Origin: Papaver somniferum
Lineage: Eukaryota > Streptophyta > Magnoliopsida > Ranunculales > Papaveraceae
Length of the DNA stretch: 64,000 nucleotides
Assembly: GCF_003573695.1 (NCBI RefSeq)
Contig: NC_039359.1
Location: 160,168,451-160,232,450 of the forward strand
Direction of reading: 5' to 3'
Part shown: positions 1-11,425 of the stretch, piece after piece
Layout of the letters: every line of letters starts with the position of its first letter
Position numbering within the stretch: position 1 is the stretch's first letter
Translations under genes and position numbers: made by a program
Notes under the pieces: generated by a model
The model's database searches: none
What the model was told of the DNA's origin: nothing
Seen by the model: only the letters and a program-made list of their open reading frames with translations

Positions 1-1180
1 TAATCCAAGAAGAGTCAAGTCATCACGGCCAAACTCATGCAGCCCCCACTAAATTCATTTATTGATATAATATCAAGCACATACTGGACCTGGCGACCAG
101 TGGAATTCAACCTAAATAACCTTTCCTTTTTGTTACATCATGCCTGCTTGCTTAGAACAGTATTTTAATTAGAGATTTGAAAAAGCACTATCTCGTTGAA
201 GGATTCTAGACATCCGCCGTTTCTCAACTCATTTCTTTGGATAAAAGCTCTGTTTTTTTTTTATTGTAATCTATTCTTGTCAACGAAGTAGGTAAACTAT
301 TAAACTCCATATGCTCGGGTGTACCAGACCCAAAGACCATAAATGTTTTTTCTGATATTATTAATATCCAGTAATTTTACCAATCTAGTAAAAAAATAAC
401 GATTTGTTATTAATCTCGTGGTGTGGTCTTCAGTTTTGTTAATTGATCGACAATCAAGGGAATAAACTTTTTGAATGTCCAATTCATCTCATTTTTATTT
501 TTGAATAATTGTAACTGGATTAAAATCGAGATAAGTCTTCAAAAGTGTTAAAAAGTCACATAACCAAATAAGAACGCAATTGAAAAATCTCTTCAATGAT
601 TGATAAAATAAGATGATCTGATCAATAATTTTGCAAAGGATTTAATTAAGACAGATTCTTATTGCATCAACATGTCTTTCAGGGTCCATGTATTATAACA
701 AGGACTCCTTAACTAAAACATTGAAAAGAGCCCTGCAGTAAAGATGGCACTCCCCTCTTATATCTTTCGAGAAATTCAAAAAGGCTCTCAGGTGGGTTGC
801 ATTCCCTGCCCATGCTCCATTCAAAGTCATTTGCAGCTGAATTAGCAAGATTATCAGCTGCACCACGGACAGGTCCCATGATTGTTGCAGAGCACTGCTG
901 GCAAACTTTTCAGTTCCATACATGCCTCAAAAGGCTTCTCAAAATAATAAAATCAATACATGCCTCCATTAAATTAAGGTAGTATGTTTCCGTAGGTTGG
1001 CTGACTCTGCACAATGAAGCATGCTCTTAACATGACTTTGTCAAGAAAGGTTATAGGGGTTGAAGAACCATGATCGCCACAGGGAGTTGCCAAATATCAA
1101 GGTGGGATGCTAGACGCCACATCTGTATAAAACAAAACAATCTTCATATCGGCATATGCACATTTTCTTGTGTAACATTA
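1..1180. other. Intergenic sequence, nothing recognised
   Basis: No reading frame here has a recognisable domain, and the short frames overlap one another on both strands as expected by chance. I see no RNA gene and no terminal repeats. Confidence 0.5.
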
Positions 1181-2135
1181 TCCTGGTAAAATTATTTACC
1201 TTAGGCTTAGTCCTACGGTGTGCAAATCTAGTAGCTAGATTAGCAGTCCACGTTAGCTATGACAACCACCTAAGTCTTATGGTAGTTCAGGTCTAGCATA
1301 CTAGATGCACTCAATCATTCAGTGAAAAGTAGATTTAGGAAGTTGCGCTGAATCATTCAACGAAAAGTAGATCTAGGTTGCGCTGAATGGTTCAGCGTAA
1401 CCAATCTCAGCCGTCAGATCAAAAAATAAATCTAGATGCGCTGAACCATTCCACGAAAAAGTGATTTTTGTTGTGCTGAACCATTCAACGCAACTATCTC
1501 GATACTACTTTAACTGCGAGCAAATGCTAGGAGAAAGAACTAGTATTATTAACGGGGATTTTGCATTTCCCCCTCAAAAAAGATATATATTTTGCATTAC
1601 CCCCGTTTTAAATCAATAATTGGTGAAACCCCCTTTCTGTTAACTTCACCGTCATATCTCCGTTAACTTTGCACATGAAACACACGTGGTGTGTCAGTAA
1701 AATTGTACTGCTTTAATAACCAGTCTTCTTCTTCATCTCCGTTCGCATCTTCGACCAAATCTCTTTGTGGCTGTTATCTTTTTTTATCGTCGGATTAGAG
1801 GTAAAAAAAAATTAAAAGCTACGAATAATTAGGTTTACATTGGATTTACGTCTCAGGTAGAGCTTATTTTTTTCATTATGACACCACGCGTGTTGCACGT
1901 GCAAAGTTAACTGAGCAATGACGGCTAGGATAACAGAAAGGGGGTTTCACAAATTAGCGTTTTAAAAAGAGGATAATGCAAAATAGATATTTTTTTTGGG
2001 GGCGAAACACAAAATCCCCCATTATTAACAAATAGAAAACACTTTTTTGTTTTTTAAACTGCAACACCTTTAGGTTAATCTAACGGCCAAATCTAGTCCG
2101 GAAGACTTAGTCTTATTATTTACGCCCGGAATAGT
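1181..2135. repeat. Candidate non-autonomous element with short palindromes, split by a MULE-type MITE
   Basis: The outer parts, near 1185-1260 and 2060-2135, are imperfect inverted copies of each other; both contain a variant of CTTAGTC-TACGG followed by AAATCTAG. Between 1315 and 1500 a motif built on GCTGAA...TTCA(G/A)C(G) recurs about five times, including the perfect palindrome GCTGAATGGTTCAGC. A 467-bp MITE sits in the right half. I found no clear target duplication for the outer element, so its limits are approximate. Confidence 0.4.
1554..2020. mobile_element. MULE-type MITE with long TIRs and a 9-bp target duplication
   Basis: The two ends are inverted copies over roughly 120 bp: the left begins GGGGATTTTGC and the complement of the right begins GGGGGATTTTG. 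Both then share a GAAACCCCCTTTCTGTTA block and a GTTAACTTTGCAC block. The element is flanked by the same 9-bp sequence, ATTATTAAC, at 1545-1553 and 2021-2029. Long TIRs plus a 9-bp duplication are typical of Mutator-like elements. The interior has no coding capacity. Confidence 0.88.
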
Positions 2136-3316
2136 GTAAAGCTGTAAATCCATGGAAGCAGCTGTTAGAGTACTATAAAGTTTTCAGAATTCTAAAGTCG
2201 AATTCTGCTGTGCATCACAACTCACAAGAGTGTAATGAATCACTAATAATCTATACATGGAGAAATAAAGAAGATGATTTCTTGAACATGTTTGCAGATT
2301 TCAATCAATTAACCAATCATGTTATTAGTCTCTTAATGCAGAAAGCTGAACAATGTGCCTTTACCTTTTAACTCTTCTACCCATAAGGAAGGTGGTAATG
2401 TCTAATTGATTGATTAACCCCCTCTATCATCATAATTTAATTATATAGCTTTTTTCTTACTATCTTTACAAGGCTAATTTGATATCCATTCTTTTTACTG
2501 TCTTTGCTTTTTTTTCAAAAAATTTCTACTTTTAAGACAGGGAAAGGTAGTGTAACAGAAAAGGATTACAGTAAAGGAGAAAAAGGAAGTGCTCCAAATA
2601 TTCACTATTTTACTTTGAAATCAGTTGCACGTACAAACTTGTATATGAGTGACCACATAGAAATCAAGTTTGGATGGACCATTTATTTGGTATGAAACAA
2701 ATAAGCACAAAAATGACAGAAACTATGCCACTCGATATGCAATTGTTCGCCTGGTTATGACATAGTGCATTTCAACCATTTGATTTCTTATAGCATCTTT
2801 GGATATCTTCTTATTTATGTTTCTCTATAAATCTAAATCGAAGCAGAAATCAGAAGCAAAACTATTTTGTTTCGTAAAAAAATAACTTCTCTACTTCTAA
2901 AAATCGTTTTGACATATGACAATCAAACTGATTTTTTATTTTTTGATTTTTAAAAGTCAAAAAGCTACTTTTAAATGCTATCCAAACGGGTTATTAGTTA
3001 ACCCTATATAAGATAAGTTTCAGAAAAATGATATTTTCATTTTTTAAGTTTGTTTATTTTCAAGAAAAAAAAAATGGAATAAAAAAAATAAAAATAAATG
3101 TCTTCAAACCGAGACCCTAGCAAATGTACTCATACGGCACTACAGCTGTGTGTGCCACTGGACGCACCAAAGAAACTGGCATGATTTTACTTTGGGTGTA
3201 GTAACCAGAAGGAAAAGACAGAAAGTAGTAGGTCACTGTTAAGTCCCCTTTGGTCTTTGTAGAGTAGTAGATCAGCTTGTGTGTTTTCTGGGCTATGTCA
3301 TTTTTTTCAAAAACAA
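2136..3316. other. Upstream intergenic region of the IDD gene
   Basis: AT-rich sequence without a supported gene. It probably contains distal regulatory DNA of the downstream zinc-finger gene, but I cannot point to defined sites. Confidence 0.4.
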
Positions 3317-4010
3317 ATAATAATATAATAATAATACCAGAGAAGTGGTGGATATCTCTCTCCATTTCTGTCTCTCTCTGCTAGGCTAGCTATAGAGCTT
3401 GTTTTGCTTTCTTTGTTTCTTCTCATCACTTTCTTCTCCACTTTTTTCTTACTTGGATCTCATCCCACTCATTCTGCAAATTTCTTTCCCTGATCTTCTT
3501 CTAGCTATCTACCTAGAAGCTACAAGCTAGATATAAAAAAGCTCTAGCTAGATTTTCTTTTTAACCTTAGCTAGCTGGACGATGATAAAATTTTACTGAA
3601 TCCTATCTTCATATAAGTCTCTCTGAGTTTGTGGTTGTTAGCGAAAACAAGAAAACAAAAGAAGAAGATTTTGGTTTTCGTTGCAAGAGTTTGGTGAAGT
3701 TTTATTCTTTATTCTACTTTGTTCTTTGTTTGAAGCTAAGCACAAGAAAAAACAAGACAAAGGAATTATGGGTTTTCTTTTCTTTTCATGAAGTTGTTGT
3801 AGTACTCTCGAACTCTGGTTTTGTAAAGTTTTTGTAAAAATTTCTTGCTTTTTTTTGGAAAAATGGGGTTTTGATTATATTTTGTTTTTGAATTGAAATC
3901 CCAAGATTTAGAGATGATGATGACTCACAGTAGAGACTAGAGTATAATAGTACTCTCTTTATACCAAACCCTAAACAATATCATCATTCATCAGCAGCAG
4001 AACCCAAGTG
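3317..4010 (+). promoter_or_regulatory. Core promoter region and long 5' leader of the IDD gene with several uORFs
   Basis: An AATAATATAATAATAATA stretch (about 3316-3334) is followed by a pyrimidine patch rich in TCTCTC (3353-3380), a usual arrangement around plant transcription starts. If transcription begins there, the leader is about 630 nt. It contains several upstream ATGs with very short frames, for example at 3583, 3769, 3798, 3862 and the triple ATG at 3914, all ending before the main start at 4011. This suggests reduced or regulated initiation. The transcription start and any leader intron are inferred. Confidence 0.45.
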
Positions 4011-6350
4011 ATGAAAGGTCTGATACTGCAACAGCAACAACAGCAGTTACTGGTTGAAGAAAACATGTCATCAAATTTGACAAATACTACTACTTCAGCA
4101 GCATCTGGTGAAGGAATTCTTTCTTCTTCATTATCACCTCACAATCAGAGTATCACAAGTACTACTCTTACTAGTAGTCAAACTCCATCAGTGAAAAGAA
4201 AGAGAAGTTTACCAGGAAACCCAGGTCTGTTTACTAATCAAATTTATGATTTTTACTGTTTTTTCTTGATCTCTTTCTAGTTATCTAACATGGGGTTTGA
4301 TTTTTTTCACAGACCCAGATTCAGAAGTGATAGCTTTATCACCAAAGACACTGATGGCAACAAACAGATTTGTATGTGAGATATGTAACAAAGGTTTCCA
4401 AAGAGATCAAAATCTACAATTACACAGAAGAGGGCATAATTTACCATGGAAGCTAAAACAAAGGAACAACAAAGAAGTGATTAAGAAGAAAGTGTATGTA
4501 TGTCCTGAGGTCAATTGTGTACATCATGATCCATCTAGAGCACTTGGTGATCTTACAGGGATTAAGAAACATTTCAGTAGGAAACACGGTGAGAAGAAAT
4601 GGAAATGTGAGAAGTGTTCAAAGAAGTATGCTGTTCAATCTGATTGGAAAGCTCATTCTAAAACCTGTGGTACTAGAGAGTATAGATGTGACTGTGGTAC
4701 ACTTTTCTCAAGGTATGTCCAGCACCATAGCTGTAGCTCATTTACATTAACATTCACATCCATCTTCTTCAATTCTTATTCATTTTTCTTGCCATATATT
4801 CTATCTTCTTCAATTCTTCATCAGTTTTTATGTTTGAATGTTTTTACCATTTATATACTAGTCAATAAAGAGTGACAAGAGATGAGAAGATTTAGTGTTT
4901 GTTTTTTCATGGGGTTCTTCAATTTTGCCACCTAAAAACATTTCATTTAAGAAGAGAATTTAGTATTGTTTTCTCTCATCATTCATGGTCTGGACTCTGG
5001 TCTCTAGTTTTCTGCAAAAAAAACCTCATTAATTGTGTTCCTAACTGAGACCTATATTGAAAATAACACTTCATTTGAGAAACCCTTTAATGCCAGCAAC
5101 ATCCATCTTTGACTAGAGCTACATACAATGTCTTCTTTTAATGTCAATGAGAAACAGGAACAAAGTGGCATGTCTTTTTAGCTCTTTTAACATGTTTTGG
5201 TTTTTTGCTGTTGGATTTTTTTTGTTGCAGGAGGGATAGTTTCATTACTCATAGAGCATTTTGTGATGCATTAGCTGAAGAAACTGCAAGAACACCAACA
5301 ATTTCAATAATAAACCCACTACAACAGCATCAGCAGCTGCAACCTCAATATTTCCATGCCCAACAGCAGCAACAACATTACAGCTTGATTAGACCAGAAA
5401 TGCCAACATGGTTATCATGTCCACAACCCATTGAGCTCTCCACTTCTTCACCATCAATGTATTCAACAAGGTTTGAACAAGACCAATATTCACAGCAACA
5501 AACCCCATCTCATGAAACTGAGCAGCACCAAAGTAAAAATTACCAACAGCAAATTTCTTCGCCGTCCGCGGCGGCATCATCGGCGCATATGTCTGCAACT
5601 GCATTGCTTCAGAAAGCAGCACTAATGGGTGCAACCATTAGTAAACCTTCTTCATCCTCAGCAGCAACAGCTTCATTGATGAACAATAGAGTACTACAAC
5701 CCCACCATAGTCACATGTCCTCCTCCAATGGTAATAATAACCCTACTAGTACTACTTCTGTTACTACAACTGAAACTGGTTTTGGGTTAGGTCTGTCTTC
5801 ACATGAAGAAGACATCGAAAATGGCAGTAGTGATAATAATAATAATAGCAACAGTTTTGTTCCTGATCATGGCTTGACCTCTTTTGATGATGATCACAAT
5901 AATAGTACTAAAGCTGCAATGACTTCTGGTAATTTCATGGACCACCACATTTCTGCACAAACTCAGCAACAGCTTCAAGACATGATGAATTCTCTGTCTT
6001 CAGCAAGTGGGGGGTTTGATATGTCATCATCATCTTTTGGTCATCACCATCATCAACAAGGTTTTGATAGTACTAGGAGATCATCAAATGAATCAAGAGC
6101 ATCATCAACAACAACAACAACAAAAACAAAAACTCCAAAACAAAATGATGGAATGACTAGAGATTTCTTGGGTTTAAGAGCATTTTCTCATGCTGATATC
6201 CTTAATATGAATATGAATATGAATATTGGGGATGGTAATAAGAATTTTGATCATCATCTACAACAACAATGCACTTCTGCTGTTTCTCCTCATCACTTTG
6301 ATCATCATCAACAAGTTCAAAACCAGAATACAAAATCATGGCAGCAGTAA
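4011..6350 (+). CDS. INDETERMINATE DOMAIN (IDD) family C2H2 zinc-finger transcription factor, three exons
   Basis: Exons are 4011-4224, 4313-4712 and 5231-6350, joined by GT-AG introns in the phase usual for the family, giving 577 residues. The nuclear localisation motif KRKR lies at residues 62-65. The ID domain follows: finger 1 C93/C96/H109/H113, finger 2 C135/C140/H158/H163, finger 3 C170/C173/H186/C190, and finger 4 C197/C199/H212/C216. The C-terminal half is rich in Gln, Ser, His and Asn and keeps two family motifs, MSATALLQKAA at residue 325 and TRDFLGL at residue 514. IDD proteins bind DNA in the nucleus and act with GRAS partners such as DELLA or SCR/SHR proteins. The first ATG of the frame is at 4011. 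The frame is intact. The exact IDD orthologue is not assigned. Confidence 0.96.
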
Positions 6351-6700
6351 TTTTGAGATTTTTATAGGCTTTATTTTTTTGTTGGGTGGGGGGAGTTTTG
6401 TCTTTTGTCCACTGCTACTTCAATTATTCTCCTCTCCTTACTGTCTGCTGCTAGAATAATTAAAAAAAAAACTTAGAATGATTATTTATAATATTGGCCA
6501 TATATTCATGAATATTTTGATTCAATGGGTGTCTCATGATTTATATTGTACTAATATTTCGTTTGTTCTTATTCTCCTTCTTCTTTCCGTAATTCTTTTC
6601 AGCTATGCTTTTAGTATTGTTATTTTTATTCTTTTGTTTTTCCATTATTGATGTATAATTCTGTCAAAATTTAAAGAAAAAAAAAAAAGCTAACCATTTT
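6351..6700 (+). other. 3' UTR of the IDD gene
   Basis: T-rich sequence after the stop with several AATAAT-like signals (for example near 6454 and 6486). The block 6571-6670 recurs at 20528-20647 beside a piece of IDD exon 2, which supports treating it as part of the ancestral IDD transcript or its immediate downstream region. Confidence 0.55.
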
Positions 6701-7797
6701 TGTCTTTCATGAGCCTGTGTGTATATACTGTATGATGCTTCCCCTTTGCTTCGAGCTAATTAATCTGCATTATTTCCTTTCTTTACGTGTCCAATTTTTT
6801 CTATCATTTTCCTGTTTTAATTACATGTTCTTGTGCAGTCACTTGATCTTGACTAGTCAAGTGATGGACTGACTGACCCGGTGCTTTGTGAATTATTATT
6901 CCACGCGTGCTAGCTGCATTAATTAATCTAGACATTCGATGGTGATCATCCAGGTCCTTCAATTTATGGATGGGGGTCAAGACTTCAAATTTGGTAGGTT
7001 GACAGGTCGGTCGAATAGAATAGTACTAGTAGCCTTAGCTGTTAGCAATCCAGGCCTAATTTTGTGTTGGAACTAGGTTTGCCTAACTAAACCAGGAGGT
7101 GCATAACTGAACCAGAAAAGGACAAAGTGCTAATGTTCTCGCACGGGTTGAACTTGGACAAATTCTAGCCTTTGACCATAATGGCTAATGAGTTGTATGA
7201 ATATAAGCTACGCAACTACCTAGTGACTTTACCACTGCAACTATTATATTTTTTTTGCCGATTAAAAAAAATCAAATTCAGACAACACCAGATAAATTTG
7301 GAGTTCTACCAAAAGCAAATTTTGTTGTTCTTGAACACTGATACATGTAGATTGTAACACTTGAATTAGATTTGCTTGTGATTCCTAAGCATAGGATGCT
7401 TTGATGAAAGTTTGTGGAGGTGCAATGTGATACCACGTTATAAGAGATGTCTGTCTCTTAGAGGTTTATTTTTACAAAATAAAAGAAAAATAAATTACTA
7501 GGAATATTGAGATAAAAGAAGAAAAGAAGAAGGGAGAAGAGATTCTATCTGACACCTCATTTGCAGAGGTACACTTGTGGGTGCAATCCCAAGGTGGGAA
7601 TCAGTAAGTAATCACAGGAACTCATCTCATCACTTGCATGCTTATCACTAAAGTAGTGATGATGGCATGGGTCAACATTCCAAAACAAACACTAGATTAC
7701 AAAAATTCCTAAATTACTTATTATTATTTCTAACGTGCACAGATTTATAAGAAAATAATTTTTTTTAAAGAAGCAGGAAAAGAAGCCTGGTTTAATT
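6701..7797. other. Downstream spacer of IDD, duplicated at 21.98-22.09 and 27.96-28.67 kb
   Basis: No gene is supported. The sequence matches unit 2 on both sides of the A2 insertion, so unit 1 keeps the uninterrupted form of this spacer. Confidence 0.6.
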
Positions 7798-9075
7798 GGA
7801 ACGCCTAACAGGGATATCAAAACTAAATGGGAGAGAGGAAAAAGACAGAAACTGGATCCAAATATCAAATCAAGATCACCCCTTATCTAATTATCTTTTT
7901 AATTTCTAAGCTACCCCTCACTAATCAGGTTTAATGGTTAATAATTAGTAAAAATTTTAAGTATTTGTTAAATGATTAGTATGTATTTGTATTTGGGCGA
8001 GTGAGATGAGAGTAGAAAGATGGAAAAAAAATTGAGAGGGAATTTTTTTTGGCGAAAGTGGAGGATGATTGTGAAGAGAGAATTGCTGCTAAGAGGTTGA
8101 AATTTTGATTTTTTTTTCTTTGAATGCACCATTGTTGCAGCTGAAATAGCTCGGTGTCGGCATTGTATTCAACCGAAAAAACCATGCCGTCATTTGTTGG
8201 AAATTTTCATAAATGTTTGCCACTATCCGGGGGTTGTTGGGGGTCGTAACAAAATTTTCTGGTTTGGATCTTGAAAACCTTTTTTTTTTAGTCAATCGAC
8301 TGCCGTCACAGTCAGTTAATTCTCGAGCATGCCAGTACCTATGCCGGCATAGTATGTTGCTTAAATTTTTGTGCCGGCACATGATGAAAAGTATCTAGAA
8401 AATTGATTTTTTTTCACTTGACTACCGGCACTGATACGATGTTCTCGAGCTTGCCTGCATTTAGTTCCGGCATTGAATTCATCAATTCCGGCATGGTCTT
8501 CATCACTTCCGGCGATGTAAAAAATATATTTCCGGCATGGTATTCATCACTTCCGACATGGTCTTCATCACTTCCGGCATGGTCTTCATCACTTCATGCA
8601 CGGTCTTCATCACTTCCGGCATGGTCTTCATCACTTCCTGCACGGTCTTCATCACTTCCGACATGACCTTCATCATTTCCGACATGGTCTTCATCACTTC
8701 CGTCATGGACTTCATCAGTACCGGCATGGTCTTCATCACTTCCGAATGTGGAAAAAAATAAATCGTTTTCAAAGTGAGGAGCCGGCAGAGAAGGAGAAGA
8801 GAATTTGAAAGGGAGTGGGGAAAATTTAGAATTTGAAAGGGAATGAGGAACATTTGGGTTTCAAAGCTTTAACCCTAAAAGAGATTAATAAGAAGTGGAT
8901 ATGGAAATGGGAGGTATGATTTTGTTTTTTTGATTTTAAGTTTTTTGATTTTTATTTTGAGGGAAGGGTACTTTAGTATTTTTGCCTCCCAAAAACACCC
9001 CTTAGCAGACACTATTGGTTGGGGGAAGTAATTCATATCCCCCAATTATTTTCATATCCCCCAATTGCGCGTTCC
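7798..9075 (-). mobile_element. Element B1: gene-less member of a palindrome-array DNA transposon family
   Basis: The ends are imperfect inverted repeats: the left starts GGAACGCC and includes GGGATATCAAAA; the complement of the right starts GGAACGCG and includes GGGGATATGAAAA. TTAATT flanks both ends. The right-hand 100 bp is nearly the same as the start of B2 (51737 onward), including the CTTCCCCCAACC and GCTAAGGGGTG blocks. B1 has lost the coding exons present in B2 but keeps the motif array. It is inserted in or next to the left TIR of A1. The superfamily is not certain. Confidence 0.65.
8150..8760. repeat. CCGGCATGG motif array with a 21-bp tandem core
   Basis: Loose copies of a CCGGCAT-type motif in both orientations (8150-8530) pass into a regular 21-bp direct tandem array of about ten units from about 8533 to 8745. 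The unit is a variant of CACTTCCGGCATGGTCTTC plus AT. Because 21 is a multiple of three, all frames across it stay open on both strands, giving low-complexity frames that are not genes. Confidence 0.85.
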
Positions 9076-9339
9076 TTAATTGGGGTATACCCGGATTAAT
9101 TGGGGTATACCTAATGAGACAAAACCCAAGACATTATGAAGTAAAAGAAGCCACCCCTTAACCTTGTATTTTCTAAATGGCTAATATGCCCTTGTTTAAT
9201 TAAAACTAAAAATTCTGATTAGGTTAATTAATTGAGTTTAGATTAAAATTTTGAAATTATGAATTCAGTAGATTAAACCTTTAATCCGTCTTACGAGTTC
9301 GATTTCGATCAAAAAATTTGGTTTTGAAAATGTGAACGG

Positions 9340-9615
9340 TCGACAAGGTCGGCGTTTGAATAAGGTGTCGGCTATGTTTCGCCAGCATGGTCGACGTTTG
9401 AATAAGACACCGACCAAATACAGCCGGCATGGTCCTTGAATGAAGAAAATGCCGACCCTTTTTAGGCCGGAATGGTCTTTGAATGAAGATTACGCAGACT
9501 ATCTTGGTCCAGCAATCTTACGGTCGGCATGTAAATATTTCATACCCGGCATGCACATAATTTATAACACTGCTGGTTGACCTGCAGTCGGCATGCTAAG
9601 GATTTATAACCTTAC
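9340..9615. repeat. A-family palindrome array between the Myb/SANT-like gene and the TIR (A1)
   Basis: Recurrent (G/C)CCGGCATGGT-like words and their complements are spaced about 20-35 nt apart. The corresponding position in A2 is 27400-27660. Confidence 0.75.
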
Positions 9616-9850
9616 CGACTAGTACTTATACCAAATAGAAAACAGAATATGGGAAGATGTAATTCACTTTATTCATGCAATTTTGGTCACTACAGTGATT
9701 GAAACATAAAACCCAACTCCTTGTCGACGGAAAAACGAATGCACTTAGCATGTGCATCAAGCCTTTGAACCCCTAGGCGACCCTAGTGGACGAGTTATTG
9801 TCTCGTGAGGGTTTACATAGAGATCTACCCACAAAACCTACACTAAACCA

Positions 9851-10372
9851 TCAATCTTCGTTGGAGGAATCCCATTCATCTCCGGGCTGCATGAAGTCCT
9901 GGGCATACTCCGGGATGTTGGAAACCATGAATTCATAGCTTGCATCGAATGTGAATGCTTCCCCCTTTTCCTCCAAGTAGCGCTCTTTTCACGGCTTCAT
10001 GCTACAAAAACAAAACACAAACTTAATTTGTTAGTGGTGTTTAGTAGGAAGATCAAACAACATGGATCACGTAAAATAAACCACAAAAACACTTACAAAT
10101 TGTTCAATGGACAAGTTGAAGTTGGTAGCGTTGAAAATCCGGGGTTGGAGAGCTAAAAAAGCGAATATCGCATTTTCGATGACTAAGTGCCTATCATGGA
10201 CTTGTTGAACACTTCTTCCATTAGGATTCCCAAACTCTTGCCTAAATTTGCTGTGTACCCTAGCCCAAAAGGTTACGACATCCACCCTTACGGAGGACTC
10301 ATGTCTAACTCGAGTTTCCGCGTACCAAGCTTTGGTGATTGCCAAATCTTCATTAAAATCAAATGAAGCCAT
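9851..10372 (-). pseudogene. Myb/SANT-like gene of element A1, frameshifted in exon 2
   Basis: Exon 1 runs from ATG at 10372 to 10097, followed by a GTAAG donor. Exon 2 starts at 10001 after a TAG acceptor and ends at the stop at 9851. The product begins MASFDFNEDLAITKAWYAE and has the spaced aromatic pattern W...FWARVHSKF...RSVQQVHDRH seen in plant Myb/SANT-like proteins linked to Harbinger-type transposons. Compared with A2, exon 2 has one extra base near its start (about 9986-9990), which shifts the C-terminal acidic tail out of frame. A TATA-like box and CT-rich leader lie upstream. In such systems the Myb-like protein binds transposon DNA; that role here is inferred. Confidence 0.7.
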
Positions 10373-10575
10373 TGTTGTATGTAGAGAGCTATTGGGTGAG
10401 TTATATGGAGTGTATGATGATATCAGCTTTGGAGAGTATATACAAATAGTTGTGTGTTGTTTTGTAGAGAGAAGTAGTGTATTTATAGGATGGTGCCCAA
10501 ATTTGGCCGTTATAGTGCATAAATACAAGTCAATCAATGCAATTTTACTTGCAAAAATTTGAATTTTGAATTTGT

Positions 10576-11230
10576 CGGCGAGGCTTCTGTTTCCCAAATA
10601 TGCCGACTAAGTATGGCCGGCAGTGTCGGAATTTTGTTACCATGCCGACCTTATGCTGATTTTAGGCATCAGGAGAACATTTTCTTCTGTGTAACCGCCG
10701 GAAATGTATTTGGTCAGTAGAATGCCGGCTATCATAAAGTCGGCGGGGTAGAAATTTTCTTACCATGCCGACCTTATGACTTTTAGGCATCAGGAGTTCA
10801 TGCAATTTTCTGTTTAACCGTCGGAACGGTATTTGGTCACTAGCATGCCGGCTATAATAATGTCGGCTAGGAACATAATTTATAACCATGCCGACCTTAT
10901 GACTTTTAGGCATCAAGAGTTCATGCAATTTTCTGTTTAACCGTCGGAACGGTATTTGGTCACTAGCGTGCCGTCTTTGATGTGGTCAGCAAGGAACATA
11001 ATTTTTAACCATGCCGACCTTATGATGATTTTAGGCATCATGAGAAGGTATTTGCTGCAACACATAGCCGTCAGGGTCGATAATATGATAACCTGTCAGC
11101 TTCGTAATAGCCGGCTAGGTATTGATCTGATTACCTTGCGACCCTGGTATGCAAATAATTTCTGGTGTTAGTGTCGGCAGTCTGACAGTTCAAAACCTTG
11201 CCGGCCCTGGTGTGGTCGGCACTGTAACTT
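10576..11230. repeat. A-family palindrome array between the two genes (A1)
   Basis: Many copies of GCCGGCA(A/T)GGT and complements, often paired as hairpin arms, with intervening text such as GGCATCA(G/T)GAG repeated about every 95-120 bp. A higher-order direct repeat of about 120 bp is visible between 10660 and 11045. The counterpart is 25905-26460 in A2. Confidence 0.85.
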
Positions 11231-11425
11231 AAAAAAAAACATGTTGGCATAAGTATTGAAACTTTACATAGCTAAACAAACCAATCATTCAAAAACTAGA
11301 AATCCAACACTTGTTTTCCAAAATACGAAACATGTCCCATAAACCTTAAAAAAATAAAAATTTGTCCAACCGTTAACCTTAACATTTGTCCAACACAACA
11401 TAAAGAAATAAACTAGAGACTGCAT

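Noticed and set aside
3631..3837. A 68-codon frame in the IDD leader
   Set aside because: It starts at a GTG, lacks any domain and is not needed for the gene model; the true ATGs there open only very short uORFs.
8533..8745. CRISPR-like regular repeat array
   Set aside because: The units are contiguous 21-mers without unique spacers, and the genome is eukaryotic.
8403..8853. Several overlapping open frames on both strands made of repeated HHF, VFITSG or EVMKTM units
   Set aside because: They are translations of a 21-bp tandem repeat, which stays open in all frames; there is no gene.
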